Assembly (NCBI GenBank): GCA_029562645.1
Contig: JAKQUI010000048.1
Location: 413,217 to 477,216 of the forward strand
Direction of reading: 5' to 3'
Length of the DNA stretch: 64,000 nucleotides
From: Spirochaetota bacterium
Lineage (GTDB): Bacteria; Spirochaetota; UBA4802; JAKQUI01
Positions 54,537-62,924 of this stretch are shown in pieces. The notes beneath the pieces were generated by a model that saw only the letters and a list, made by a program, of their open reading frames with translations, searched no databases and had not been told where the DNA came from. A program made the position numbers and the translations under genes. How positions within the stretch are numbered: position 1 is the first letter of the stretch; the number at the start of each line of letters is the position of its first letter.

Positions 54537-56648
54537 TTACTCCGAGATCTTGTAGCGGGACAGGCTCGTTTTGAGCTCTTCCCCCATGTCCTTGAGCGAC
54601 TCGGCCGCCCCCGAGGTCGACCGCGTCGTGGCGACGAACTCGTCGATCCCGCTCGAGATCTGTTTGAGCGTGATGAGGATCTGCTCGAACGCCGAGACCT
54701 GCTGGTTGACCGAGGACACGATCTGCTGCGACGACCCGGCGGATATCTCTGCCGAACTGAGGATATCGCCGAACACGTCCTTCAGCTTCGACGAGAGATC
54801 GGCCCCCTCCTGGATCCGTTCGGTGCCCTTCTCGGAGGCGAGGATCAGGCTGTCGGAGGCGCGCTGGATCTCGTTGATCCTGCCCTTAATCTGCGCGGTG
54901 GACGATACGGTGCTGTCCGCCAGCCGCCGCACCTCGGCGGCCACGATACGGAAGTTCTTCCCCGATTCACCCGCCGATGCGGCCTCGAGCTCTGCGTTGA
55001 ATGCGATGATCTTGGTCTGGTCGGCGATACCGTTGATGATATTGACCACCTCCCAGATGCCCTCTATCTGCGCGCCGAGGTCCTTGACGCCGCTGATGGT
55101 TTCCGTGTTGGTGTGGCGGATCTCCTCCATCTTGCCCAGGCTGTCCTGGATCAGCGCGAAGCCCTTCTCGACCAGCGTGCGCGTCTGGCCCGCGATCCGC
55201 GCGACCTCGTCGATGCGCGAGGCCACCGTGCGCGACAGGGCGTCCGAGTCCTCCATCGTCGAGACGATCTCCTTGACCGCCGCGGCCTGCTGGTTCGAGG
55301 TGGTCGACACCTCGCGGGAGGACACCGTGAGGTCGTTGATGGAGGCGGTCAACACGCTCGTGGTGCGCATGATCTTCTCGAGCAGATCGCGGGTATTGCG
55401 CACCAGGACGTTGAAGAGCGTGGCCATATCGCCGAACTCGTCCGTTCGCTCGATGTCCCGCTGGGGGATGTTGCCCGAATAGTCCCCGGAGGAGAGGCTG
55501 GTGAGCAGCCCCTTGATCCTGTTCATCACGCGGTTGATCGAGCCGGAGAACGCGACGCTCGCCGTCACGATGATCACGAGCACGAGAATGCTGATAAGGA
55601 TATTGGTGCCCCGCAGCATGCTCAGGGGGGCGAACACCTCGTCGTAATCGGCCTCCGCCACGGCCACCCATCCGAGCCGGTCGATGGACCTGAAGTTCAC
55701 GAGCCGCTTTGATGCCGGTCCGCCGCCCGGCTCCGCGAGGGTGTACACCTTGCTGCCGCTCTTTTCCTCGAGCATCTCCTTGACGTACAGGTTGCCGGCG
55801 ATGTCCTTCGCATCGAGCAGGTTCTTCCCCTCCCGGGTCGGGTGGATGATGACATTCCCTCGGCTGCCGTCGTGATTGTCGAGGATGTATGCATAACCGC
55901 GCTTGCCGATTTTCAGCGCGAGAACGCTCTTCCGCAAAATCTCAAGCTCGGACTGGCGCACGCCCACGTATATGGCCCCGATGATCGCGTTGCCGTCGTA
56001 GATCGGCTTGTACGCCGTGATGTACCAATCGTTCACCACGAACGCCGATCCCTTGTACGTCTCACCGGACATGACGGCCTTGTACACGGGGGACGAGGGC
56101 GGGATGTAGGTCCCCGCCGCCCTGGTGCCGTCGGCGCGCTTTACGCTGGTCGACACCCGCAACAGGCCGTCGGGGTTCTTCATGACCTGGAATATGGTGA
56201 CCGTGCCGCCAATCATGCCGGTGATGCGGTCCACCAGCCTGAAATCGTTCGAAACGCCGGCATTGTCGACCGTCATCAGCGGCAGGGCCGTTTGCTGGGA
56301 TTCTTTCGTCATCTGGTTTTCGACCGTGAAGCGAACCGGGGTGTCCGGCTTGAGGCTCGTGCGACCCTTGACGAAGAAATCGGCCACGTTGAGATTACTG
56401 GCCACGATGTTCTGGTTGATGTCGTACTGGGTGTCGCACAAGCTCACCAGATTGTCCGTAATGTGCGCCAGATCGTTCTCGGCCATCTGCCTGATGGTGC
56501 CGCCGGTGATCAGCATACCCGCCAGCCCGAAACTAATCATCGACGCGATCGCGATCCCCGCCCCCCCGATCATGATCTTGTTCCGGATCGTCATGCGGCG
56601 GTCGAACTTCCGCAATAGCGACTTCACAACCTCAGGCATGTACCCCAT
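54537..56648 (-). CDS. Methyl-accepting chemotaxis protein with Cache-type sensor
   Basis: 703 residues. First transmembrane helix about 27-50, a large extracytoplasmic region (about 55-335) of the Cache_3/Cache_2 type (SAFVVNDWYITAYKPIYDG, AYILDNHDG), second helix (about 345-370), HAMP (about 370-420), then the MCP signalling hairpin. The tip reads ADQTKIIAFNAELEAASAGE instead of the usual QTNLLALNAAIEAARAGE, a diverged tip of the kind seen in some non-flagellar systems. The start at 56648 has GGAGGGG upstream; in-frame ATGs at 56675 and 56639 are alternatives. First gene of the chemosensory operon. Confidence 0.92.
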   Translation of the reverse strand: MGYMPEVVKSLLRKFDRRMTIRNKIMIGGAGIAIASMISFGLAGMLITGGTIRQMAENDLAHITDNLVSLCDTQYDINQNIVASNLNVADFFVKGRTSLKPDTPVRFTVENQMTKESQQTALPLMTVDNAGVSNDFRLVDRITGMIGGTVTIFQVMKNPDGLLRVSTSVKRADGTRAAGTYIPPSSPVYKAVMSGETYKGSAFVVNDWYITAYKPIYDGNAIIGAIYVGVRQSELEILRKSVLALKIGKRGYAYILDNHDGSRGNVIIHPTREGKNLLDAKDIAGNLYVKEMLEEKSGSKVYTLAEPGGGPASKRLVNFRSIDRLGWVAVAEADYDEVFAPLSMLRGTNILISILVLVIIVTASVAFSGSINRVMNRIKGLLTSLSSGDYSGNIPQRDIERTDEFGDMATLFNVLVRNTRDLLEKIMRTTSVLTASINDLTVSSREVSTTSNQQAAAVKEIVSTMEDSDALSRTVASRIDEVARIAGQTRTLVEKGFALIQDSLGKMEEIRHTNTETISGVKDLGAQIEGIWEVVNIINGIADQTKIIAFNAELEAASAGESGKNFRIVAAEVRRLADSTVSSTAQIKGRINEIQRASDSLILASEKGTERIQEGADLSSKLKDVFGDILSSAEISAGSSQQIVSSVNQQVSAFEQILITLKQISSGIDEFVATTRSTSGAAESLKDMGEELKTSLSRYKISE

Positions 56649-56796
56649 GGACGCCCCTCCACTGCCGTATTTCACGAACGCCCCCGCCTGAAACCGGCGG
56701 AGGTATCCGTCCTACTGCTTTTGATTATCGGCACGGTCGGGCGGGAAGCGATCACTCTTTTTCGGGACAGACGGACTCTGCAGGCGCGCCAAACGG

Positions 56797-56901
56797 TGGC
56801 TTCGATACGCCTTCGGGTACTCGGCCACCGGGCTATTGCTGGAACGGATTACCATGGAACCTGACCCCGCTGGCTGAGTAGCCAACGGCGTATCGAAGCC
56901 A
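56797..56901. repeat. Palindromic intergenic repeat element
   Basis: TGGCTTCGATACGCC (56797-56811) is mirrored by its exact reverse complement GGCGTATCGAAGCCA (56887-56901). Further imperfect complementarity lies inside (TACTCGGCCACCGGG and CCCCGCTGGCTGAGTA), so the whole 105 bases can fold into a long hairpin. It has no coding frame and sits upstream of the MCP gene. It resembles REP/MITE-like elements that are multicopy in many genomes; copy number here is unknown. Confidence 0.7.
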
Positions 56902-56941
56902 GCGGGGAGTTCCTAGGCGAAGAGAACACTCTGCCACCCCT

Positions 56942-58600
56942 CTATCGCAACTTCACCCACCGCATCGCCTTACACACCTGCCGCTTGCCGTCGATGACCA
57001 TCGTCACGTCGTCGGAGAACATGATCTCCCGCACCCCCTCGGCGAGGAGCGCGAGGTCGTTGGTATGGCAGTTCTTCCGCTTTGCATTGATCAAACGGTC
57101 CGCCTTCACGAATTTCTTTGTGGTGCTATATTTCAATCCGGGCTCGGGCACGATCGTCGCATTGTCGGGCAGCTTCAGGTCGTCCCAGCAGATGTCGGCG
57201 AACGAGATCTCCTTTTTGTCGTAATCCGCGTATCCCGCGGCGTAATAGGGAGGCAGCGTGATCCGGTTCCCCCGGTAGGTGACCTCCCGCGGCGTCATGA
57301 TCGAAAACGCGACGACCTCCTGTCGCTCGTCGAAGAATGCCTGATAGACGCTGGAATCCGCATGGACCGGCTTCCCCCGAAACAGGAAATCGGATCCCTC
57401 CTGAAGCTCGGCCATTAAAACGCCGCCGTTCTCATACAACATGAGCTTGTACCCCTTTACGCGTATGTCCTGCCCGCCCGCGCGCAGGACCGTTCCCCCC
57501 TCGACGGGAAACAGCTTGATGGCGCCGCCTTCGTAGAACGATATTACGCCCGATGTCGTCAGCGGTATCCGCACCCCGCGATGGGTATAGGTACCGCCGT
57601 TGATATCGCCCGAACGCACCCTGCCGTTCCGGTAGAAGTGAAGCTGGCTTGCCGGTTCCTTGATGCCTATCGACCGGCCCGCCTCGAATACGACCCTGCT
57701 CCCGTTGATCGTCAGCGTCACGTCGGAGGCCAGCGTGCACGATTCGATCATCCCGTTGTCGTAAAAAGATATTTTCCTGTCGACCGTCACCCGGTGCGGA
57801 CCGTTCTGAAGCGTGACGGGCGAACCGATAGTGGCCGACCGGACATCGCCGTTTGCAAAGAACTCGATTCTCCCGGACAGATCCATCGCCCGGCCCCGCA
57901 TCCGCATCCGTACCGTCGAGACCCAGGTATCGATGAAGGCGATGGACTGCGACTCGGTCAAACCGACAGCGGTTCCCTCCGGCACGAGGACCCTCTGGCC
58001 ATAAATGTTGATCGCGCCGTCGACGGCCAGTCGGCACTCGCTAATCGCGCCGTTGCGGTGGAAACGGATCCAATCGCTCACCTTGCGTGGCGCGCCCTGC
58101 ACGATCACGGTCCCCGGCTCGTCTCTTTTGAAACGCGTTCCCTTCAAGTATTCGTCTTCATGGAGCTCCACGGAATAGTTGCACGGAAACGGCTTATCGC
58201 CGCCGGTGAGGAGTCCCGCGGAGAACCCCTCGCAGCTGGCGATCTTTCCGTTTTCATAAAACTTCACCGTACCCGGCAGGACCGTGAACTCCCGGCCGCG
58301 TATGCGCACCGTGACCTTCTCGACGAGCTCGCCCTTGAGAATCGCGCCGCGCCGATTCTTGTTGGGCTTCACGGTGTTTCTCTTAAAGACGGCCTTCGTT
58401 CCATTGATATCAACGCTCACGGTGCGCCCGCCGCCAATGCCTTTTATGCCCTCCCAGAGCTTCACGACCGCGACCACCGGATACAACAGGCACCAGAAGC
58501 AGCATCCGGGGTCCTTGTCCATCCCGTAGAACTGGGGATACGCTCCCGTGGGCGCGAGCAGCGAGACGGCGAGTGCGAGCGCGACGATTTTCTTTTTCAT
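56942..58600 (-). CDS. Exported protein with seven MORN-like repeats
   Basis: 552 residues. Signal peptide (about 1-21). The body holds at least seven repeats spaced about 45-65 residues, each with a strand then x-F-Y-x-N-G: VKFYENGKIASC, IRFHRNGAISECRLA, IEFFANGDVRSATI, ISFYDNGMIESCTLA, LHFYRNGRVRSGDI, ISFYEGGAIKLFPV, LMLYENGGVLMAEL. This resembles MORN / toxin-type FxxNG repeats forming a beta-sheet stack. Cys-rich PGCCFWC follows the signal peptide. Function unknown; surface location plausible. Nine bases downstream of the LA_2272-like gene, same operon. Confidence 0.75.
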   Translation of the reverse strand: MKKKIVALALAVSLLAPTGAYPQFYGMDKDPGCCFWCLLYPVVAVVKLWEGIKGIGGGRTVSVDINGTKAVFKRNTVKPNKNRRGAILKGELVEKVTVRIRGREFTVLPGTVKFYENGKIASCEGFSAGLLTGGDKPFPCNYSVELHEDEYLKGTRFKRDEPGTVIVQGAPRKVSDWIRFHRNGAISECRLAVDGAINIYGQRVLVPEGTAVGLTESQSIAFIDTWVSTVRMRMRGRAMDLSGRIEFFANGDVRSATIGSPVTLQNGPHRVTVDRKISFYDNGMIESCTLASDVTLTINGSRVVFEAGRSIGIKEPASQLHFYRNGRVRSGDINGGTYTHRGVRIPLTTSGVISFYEGGAIKLFPVEGGTVLRAGGQDIRVKGYKLMLYENGGVLMAELQEGSDFLFRGKPVHADSSVYQAFFDERQEVVAFSIMTPREVTYRGNRITLPPYYAAGYADYDKKEISFADICWDDLKLPDNATIVPEPGLKYSTTKKFVKADRLINAKRKNCHTNDLALLAEGVREIMFSDDVTMVIDGKRQVCKAMRWVKLR

Positions 58601-58609
58601 GGTGATCCG

Positions 58610-59887
58610 CTAAAACGACGTGCTGAAATTGACAATCGGGAAAAAGGGAACCGCCCCCTCCGAGATGAAGTTGGCCAGGCCGATCTGCACGCCGTACACG
58701 CGGCGCGCGATGTTCACGAGCCCGATCTGCACCCCCTTCACCCGGTCGGCGACGTTGATCAGGCCCACCTGGCAGCCGTACACATCGAGGTTGGTCGAAT
58801 TGAGGCCCAGGCTCACCTGCATTCCGCGCAGATCCCCCTCGCGGCGCCCGGTGAGGGAGCCCGAATCGCCGTATATGATATTCGCGACGCCCGCGACCTG
58901 TACGCCGGACAGGCTATCGGCCAAATTGAGAACGCCCGCAACCTGCGCCCCCGTAAACTTTCGCACGCAGTAATTGAATCCTCCGGCAAGTTGAAGAAAG
59001 GAATTGCCGGCTTCGGGCGCGGCGGCGAAATACCCGGCCATATTGCCCCCCAGGGTGATCTGGGCGCCCGTGAGCATCGCGTGACCGTCATTATATAATC
59101 CGGCCAGCTGAATCCCCCGCAGGGTGGGATCGCCCGTTGGCTTGTCGACACGATAGTGCTCATTGTAGCTCGCATTGCAGATTAAAGCGGCCTCGAGCCC
59201 GCTCACCGATCCCCGCACAGTCACGTTGATGACGCCAGCGATCTGGACGCCCGCCATGTCGCCCTCCGTATAATTGCCCCAGCCACCCGCCCGGATACCA
59301 GCAAAGCCGGCGGTGGTGTGGTTCACGAGACCGGCGATAGCCAGTCCCGTCATGGTCTTGACGCCTATGTTCAAGAGCCCCGCGACTTGCACCCCGGTGA
59401 AATCGGCGTCGGTGGCCAGGTTAAAGATGCCGGCCGCCTGGAAGTATCCCTTCGCACCGGGCGTGTAGTTGCAGATCCCGGCAATCTGAATCCCCCGCGG
59501 CCCGTGCCCCGACGCGCGCGACTCCGCGTAATTGAACAACCCCGCGATCTGCACCCCCAACAGGCCGTCGCCTGACGAGCCAACCCCGCTTACCATATTG
59601 CCGATAATCCCGGCCTGAATGCCGTAGAGGTCCCGCACGCAATCGTTAAACAGGCCCAGGTCGAGCCCATAGACGCTGGTATTGCTGCCATACAGAAGGT
59701 TGATCCGCAGCCCGTAGACGTCGTAGTCCTGATCGAAGAGCTGCATGGGGTTAAGGAGCGCGAGCTGCAGCGGCGTGCGCGGGGGAGCCTCCGCGTCAAC
59801 ATCCTTGGCGAGCGCCCATCCAGCCAGGAGCGTTACGCAGCACGCCACGGCAATCGCGATTCGCACATGGATGCGGGCCATCATCAA
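58610..59887 (-). CDS. Exported LA_2272-like surface repeat protein
   Basis: 425 residues. Signal peptide ending near LAKD. Most of the protein consists of short repeats of the form GvQvAGlxN, about 16 to 19 residues apart: LLGVQIAGLFNYAES, RGIQIAGICNYTPG, TGVQVAGLLNIGVK, AGVQIAGVINVTV, SGVQVAGVANIIYG, KGVQIGLVNIARRV, YGVQIGLANFI. Repeats of this kind define the LA_2272 surface-repeat family best known in Leptospira. A beta-helix or outer-membrane solenoid is likely. The start is one of three adjacent ATGs. Middle gene of the ankyrin/LA_2272/MORN-like operon. Confidence 0.8.
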   Translation of the reverse strand: MMMARIHVRIAIAVACCVTLLAGWALAKDVDAEAPPRTPLQLALLNPMQLFDQDYDVYGLRINLLYGSNTSVYGLDLGLFNDCVRDLYGIQAGIIGNMVSGVGSSGDGLLGVQIAGLFNYAESRASGHGPRGIQIAGICNYTPGAKGYFQAAGIFNLATDADFTGVQVAGLLNIGVKTMTGLAIAGLVNHTTAGFAGIRAGGWGNYTEGDMAGVQIAGVINVTVRGSVSGLEAALICNASYNEHYRVDKPTGDPTLRGIQLAGLYNDGHAMLTGAQITLGGNMAGYFAAAPEAGNSFLQLAGGFNYCVRKFTGAQVAGVLNLADSLSGVQVAGVANIIYGDSGSLTGRREGDLRGMQVSLGLNSTNLDVYGCQVGLINVADRVKGVQIGLVNIARRVYGVQIGLANFISEGAVPFFPIVNFSTSF

Positions 59888-59896
59888 ACCGAGGCC

Positions 59897-60433
59897 CTAC
59901 TGCTTTCCCGACGGCAGCTCGATCCCCTTTTGAGCGGCAAGCGCGACCGGCGTGCGCCCCTTTTTGTCCTTGAGATTGCGCCGGGCCCCGGCGCGCACCA
60001 GGAAGCGGATGATCTCCGCATGCCCCTCCTCGATCGCCTCGTGCAACGCGGTTTCGCCCTCCGCGTCCTGCAGATTGAGCTTCGCGCCCTTCGCGACGAG
60101 GTGCTTCACGGCCTCCAGATTGCCGGACTCGACGGCCTCGATGAGCGGCGTCTCGCCCTCCTCGTCCCGGCAGTTCACGTCCGCGCCGTTTTTGAGCGCC
60201 CGCCGGATGCCGTCGAGGTCGCCCTCGTCCGCGGCGTCGATGAGCGCCGCGTCGGCGTCGCGATTGCGGATGCGCGCGCCGGTCGCATTGCGCACCACCG
60301 AGGCGATCCCCTTCCGGCAGCTCTCGAGGGTTTTATACCCCTCGCTCGTCGCGATGATCTCGCCATTGGTCGCCTTGAGGGCGAAGCGCCACTCTCCCTT
60401 TCGGTCTTTCGTGATTTCAAATATACCGGCCAT
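59897..60433 (-). CDS. YegP (DUF1508) domain fused to ankyrin repeats
   Basis: 178 residues, cytoplasmic. The first 50 residues are a DUF1508/YegP domain (FEITKDRKGEWRFALKATNG, ATSEGYKTLESCRKGIASV). Residues about 58-170 are three to four ankyrin repeats, with GETPLIEAVESGNLEAVKHL, GETALHEAIEEGHAEIIRFL and GRTPVALAAQKG. GGGAGG upstream sets the start. First gene of an operon with two exported repeat proteins. Joining YegP to ankyrins is unusual. The combined role is unknown. Confidence 0.85.
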   Translation of the reverse strand: MAGIFEITKDRKGEWRFALKATNGEIIATSEGYKTLESCRKGIASVVRNATGARIRNRDADAALIDAADEGDLDGIRRALKNGADVNCRDEEGETPLIEAVESGNLEAVKHLVAKGAKLNLQDAEGETALHEAIEEGHAEIIRFLVRAGARRNLKDKKGRTPVALAAQKGIELPSGKQ

Positions 60434-60544
60434 GTGGTTCCTCCCTGTGGTATTACTGTCACTTCACGCGCATCGACGTATCGTCAGGTCATCTCATTTC
60501 GCATTGCTTCGATCGCCGTCTTGATTGAAAGAATGTGATTCGAA

Positions 60545-60665
60545 TCATAGCGAGGAGCGATAGCGACGAAGAAATCCAGCACACTCTTAGGGGGATCAAA
60601 CTTGTACCGGATGCTCATAAAGTGCCGCTTATTGTAACAGATCGCTTCGTTTCGCTCGCGATGAC
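60545..60665. repeat. Degenerate palindromic repeat (GCGAGGAGCG family)
   Basis: GCGAGGAGCGATAGCGACGA near 60550-60569 is matched imperfectly by CGCTTCGTTTCGCTCGCGAT at 60643-60662 in the opposite orientation. This pattern recalls the intergenic repeats of the form TCATTGCGAGGAGCG...CGCTCGCAATGA that occur in many copies in various bacterial genomes. The copy here has diverged arms, suggesting decay. No coding frame. Confidence 0.6.
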
Positions 60666-60685
60666 ATCGAGCAAATCAACACGTT

Positions 60686-60694
60686 TGATATAAT
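60686..60694 (+). promoter_or_regulatory. Extended -10 promoter for the nitroreductase gene
   Basis: TGATATAAT combines the TGn extension with a perfect TATAAT (60689-60694). No recognisable -35 lies at 17 bases. The leader to the ATG at 60859 would be about 158 bases. Confidence 0.45.
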
Positions 60695-60858
60695 TGCATA
60701 CGATACCCGGCCCCGCCCCGTCAATTATTTTTGCATGGGACATTCCAGCACGGAAATCTTGGAACATCTCGAAAAATGGAGTATGTTTTCTATGCGCATA
60801 CGGGCCAAGGTGCCCCCAACCGCGCTCGGCGACACAACGAAATACGGGAGGATCCGCC

Positions 60859-61437
60859 ATGAACGTACAGGAAGCCATCGCGAAACGCAGGGCGTACCGG
60901 GCGCTCGATCCGGTCGAGATACCCGACGAGACCGTCAGGGAGCTCGCGGGCGCTGCGCAGCTCATGCCGTCGTGCTTCAACAATCAGCCGTGGCGCTTCG
61001 TATTCGCCCGCTCGCCGGAGGCGCTGGAGCGGATGCGCCGGGCCCTGAACAAGGGCAATGAGTGGGCGCACCACGCCTCGACCATCGTCGCCGCCTTCGC
61101 GCGGAGGGAGCACGACTGCCTCATCAAGGAGCGGGAGTACTACCTGTTCGATCTGGGGATGGCAGTCTCGGCCATGCTGCTGCGCGCCACGGAGATGGGC
61201 CTTGTGGCGCACCCCATCGCGGGCTACGATCCCGACGAGGTCCGCCGCGCGCTGGGCATTCCCGACGACTGCATGGTGATTACCCTGATTATCATCGGGA
61301 AGAAGTCGGACGATCTGAGCGCGCTCTCGGAATGGCAGGCCGCCCAGGAGCCGCAGCGTCCGGTGCGGCTTCCGCTCGAGACGATCTACAGCATCGACCG
61401 CTTCGACGAGCGGATGAACGCGAAGGTGGAGCGGTAG
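60859..61437 (+). CDS. Nitroreductase-family flavoprotein
   Basis: 192 residues. FMN-dependent oxidoreductase: VQEAIAKRRAYRALDP at the N-terminus (FMN phosphate-binding arginines), AAQLMPSCFNNQPWRFVFA, DLGMAVSAMLLRATEMGLVAHPIAGY and MVITLIIIGKK. Length normal. GGGAGG 6 bases before the ATG fixes the start; the frame extends further upstream without a ribosome site. The natural substrate (quinone, nitro compound or other) cannot be told. Confidence 0.88.
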   Translation: MNVQEAIAKRRAYRALDPVEIPDETVRELAGAAQLMPSCFNNQPWRFVFARSPEALERMRRALNKGNEWAHHASTIVAAFARREHDCLIKEREYYLFDLGMAVSAMLLRATEMGLVAHPIAGYDPDEVRRALGIPDDCMVITLIIIGKKSDDLSALSEWQAAQEPQRPVRLPLETIYSIDRFDERMNAKVER

Positions 61438-61451
61438 GACCTCACCCCCTG

Positions 61452-61473
61452 CCCCTCTCCCAAAGGAGAGGGG
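61452..61473. terminator. Hairpin between convergent genes
   Basis: CCCCTCTCC and GGAGAGGGG form a 9-base-pair stem with a 4-base loop (CAAA), 15 bases after the nitroreductase stop. No U-tract follows, so termination is uncertain; it may also be a small REP-type element, as CTCACCCCCTGCCCCTCTCC is a common intergenic sequence style. Confidence 0.4.
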
Positions 61474-61559
61474 GGAATATTGCCATAATCAGTGAAACGC
61501 ACATGGCGCGTGGGGCATCCCCGGAAGATGCGCCATGCTGTTACCGACTCGGCGGCGAA

Positions 61560-62924
61560 CTACCGCACGGTGATTATCATTTTTTTTGTGGACGCATTTC
61601 CAATGGAAGAATTTTTATCGTGAACGTCGTCAAAGGAGAAACCGTACGCTTTCCCATCGGGACTCACGTCCGTTCTATGAAAGAACTTCGAATAGTGATT
61701 GTACACCCCGCCAGAGCCATCGGGTTTGTAATACTTGGAGCCGTCGGTATCGTCCCAACCTTGTGTCACCATACCCCGGTTGAAAGCGGCGGCCAGGAAT
61801 TTCTTGACCGTGTTTTTTTCATCTTCACCGGGCTGGCATTCCAAGGGACCGCTACAGCCCCAGATGCAGGATGAGTCCGATCCGACTTTCAGATTAACAA
61901 TTTTATCATTTGTAGAGCCACCATCGGTCGAAAAAAGCCAATCACTGCCTTCGGCCCAGCATGTATATGTTTTTCCACCATCCACGAAAGAAAGACCAGC
62001 TCCGGACGACGTATGGTTTCCCCACATCGTATTGAGCGTGCTGTTCAAGAATTCCTTTAACGAATTTTGAATTCCCACAAGCGACGTTCCGTCAAGGTTA
62101 TGAAGGTAATCTTTAAGATACTTAAAGTCCCCGTCGGCCGATATGCTCGCAGCTGTGGCAATCGGTCCCGGCGAGATAATTCGTATATAGGTACCGCCAT
62201 CCTTGTACACCAGCTTTTTGAATGCATCCGGCATGGTAGACGCTTCCCATTGCGAAAACACATAACTTCTCGATTTGTTTATCCCTCGCGTGCCGAGGGA
62301 TGTCCCGATGGCGTTCTTAAGTTCTATCTGGATGGGAATGCAAAACGAATCGACCGTCGAGGTGTTTACGTTAAAATCCACTCCATCGGGTTTTACCGCG
62401 GCGAATTCTATGAAGTCCCAGATTTTTGTGCCCCATTCCCCGTTCGCTATCGCCGGCCCCTCCACTCCCAAACCGACTGGGGTATCAACGTACTGAATGA
62501 ATATTGCCGAATCCCCATAGGAAATATACAATCTTGCGCCGTTCGTATAGACGGGCAGCTTTAGACCTCCCCGGGCAGATATATATTCGAGATTGCGGCT
62601 AATCAACTGTTGGTATGCTGCTTTGGCATATACGCGACTCCCGACCCCATCGTCATTGAGATCGATGGAAAAGAACGCTCCGCTTTCGTCCTTGGAATAC
62701 GCCGTCACCCAAATCTTATCGTTGCCATACGTCTCGCCGCCGCTCGTACTGTTAACGAACTCGCAGGTAATAAACGTATCAAACGGACCGTCCTTGCTGC
62801 CGCCGCCGCCTCCGTTAGAACCTCCGCCGCCTCCTTCCGAACCGCCCTTCGACGACGAACACGCAACTATACATCCAAGCAGTAATAAAACCCCGAAAAT
62901 TGACAGTACCGAGTTTTTTTTCAT
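61560..62924 (-). CDS. GH64-type beta-1,3-glucanase lipoprotein
   Basis: 454 residues. Signal peptide with lipobox IVAC, acylated Cys22, then a Gly/Ser linker (about 24-45). The rest fits glycoside hydrolase family 64 (laminaripentaose-producing beta-1,3-glucanase) block by block: GARLYISYG, GLGVEGPAIANGEWGTKIWD, FIEFAA, STVDSFCIPIQIEL, CSGPLECQPG, KKFLAAAFNRGMVTQ, NHYSKFFHRT and YGFSFDDVHDKNSS. Glu173 and Asp192 correspond to the catalytic pair expected in the family. Substrate would be fungal or algal beta-1,3-glucan. The gene is visibly AT-richer than its neighbours, suggesting acquisition. Start at 62924 chosen for the signal peptide. Confidence 0.78.
   Translation of the reverse strand: MKKNSVLSIFGVLLLLGCIVACSSSKGGSEGGGGGSNGGGGGSKDGPFDTFITCEFVNSTSGGETYGNDKIWVTAYSKDESGAFFSIDLNDDGVGSRVYAKAAYQQLISRNLEYISARGGLKLPVYTNGARLYISYGDSAIFIQYVDTPVGLGVEGPAIANGEWGTKIWDFIEFAAVKPDGVDFNVNTSTVDSFCIPIQIELKNAIGTSLGTRGINKSRSYVFSQWEASTMPDAFKKLVYKDGGTYIRIISPGPIATAASISADGDFKYLKDYLHNLDGTSLVGIQNSLKEFLNSTLNTMWGNHTSSGAGLSFVDGGKTYTCWAEGSDWLFSTDGGSTNDKIVNLKVGSDSSCIWGCSGPLECQPGEDEKNTVKKFLAAAFNRGMVTQGWDDTDGSKYYKPDGSGGVYNHYSKFFHRTDVSPDGKAYGFSFDDVHDKNSSIGNASTKKMIITVR

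Larger units (their letters stand above)
60434..60858. other. Divergent intergenic region with a repeat and a promoter
   Basis: 425 bases between the YegP-ankyrin gene and the nitroreductase. It contains the palindromic repeat at 60545-60665 and the extended -10 promoter at 60686-60694. The rest shows no gene; frames opening upstream of 60859 lack a ribosome site. Confidence 0.5.

Noticed and set aside
60535..60548. TTCGAATC resembling the T-loop of a tRNA
   Set aside because: No acceptor, anticodon or D-arm can be folded around it; it is part of the palindromic repeat region.
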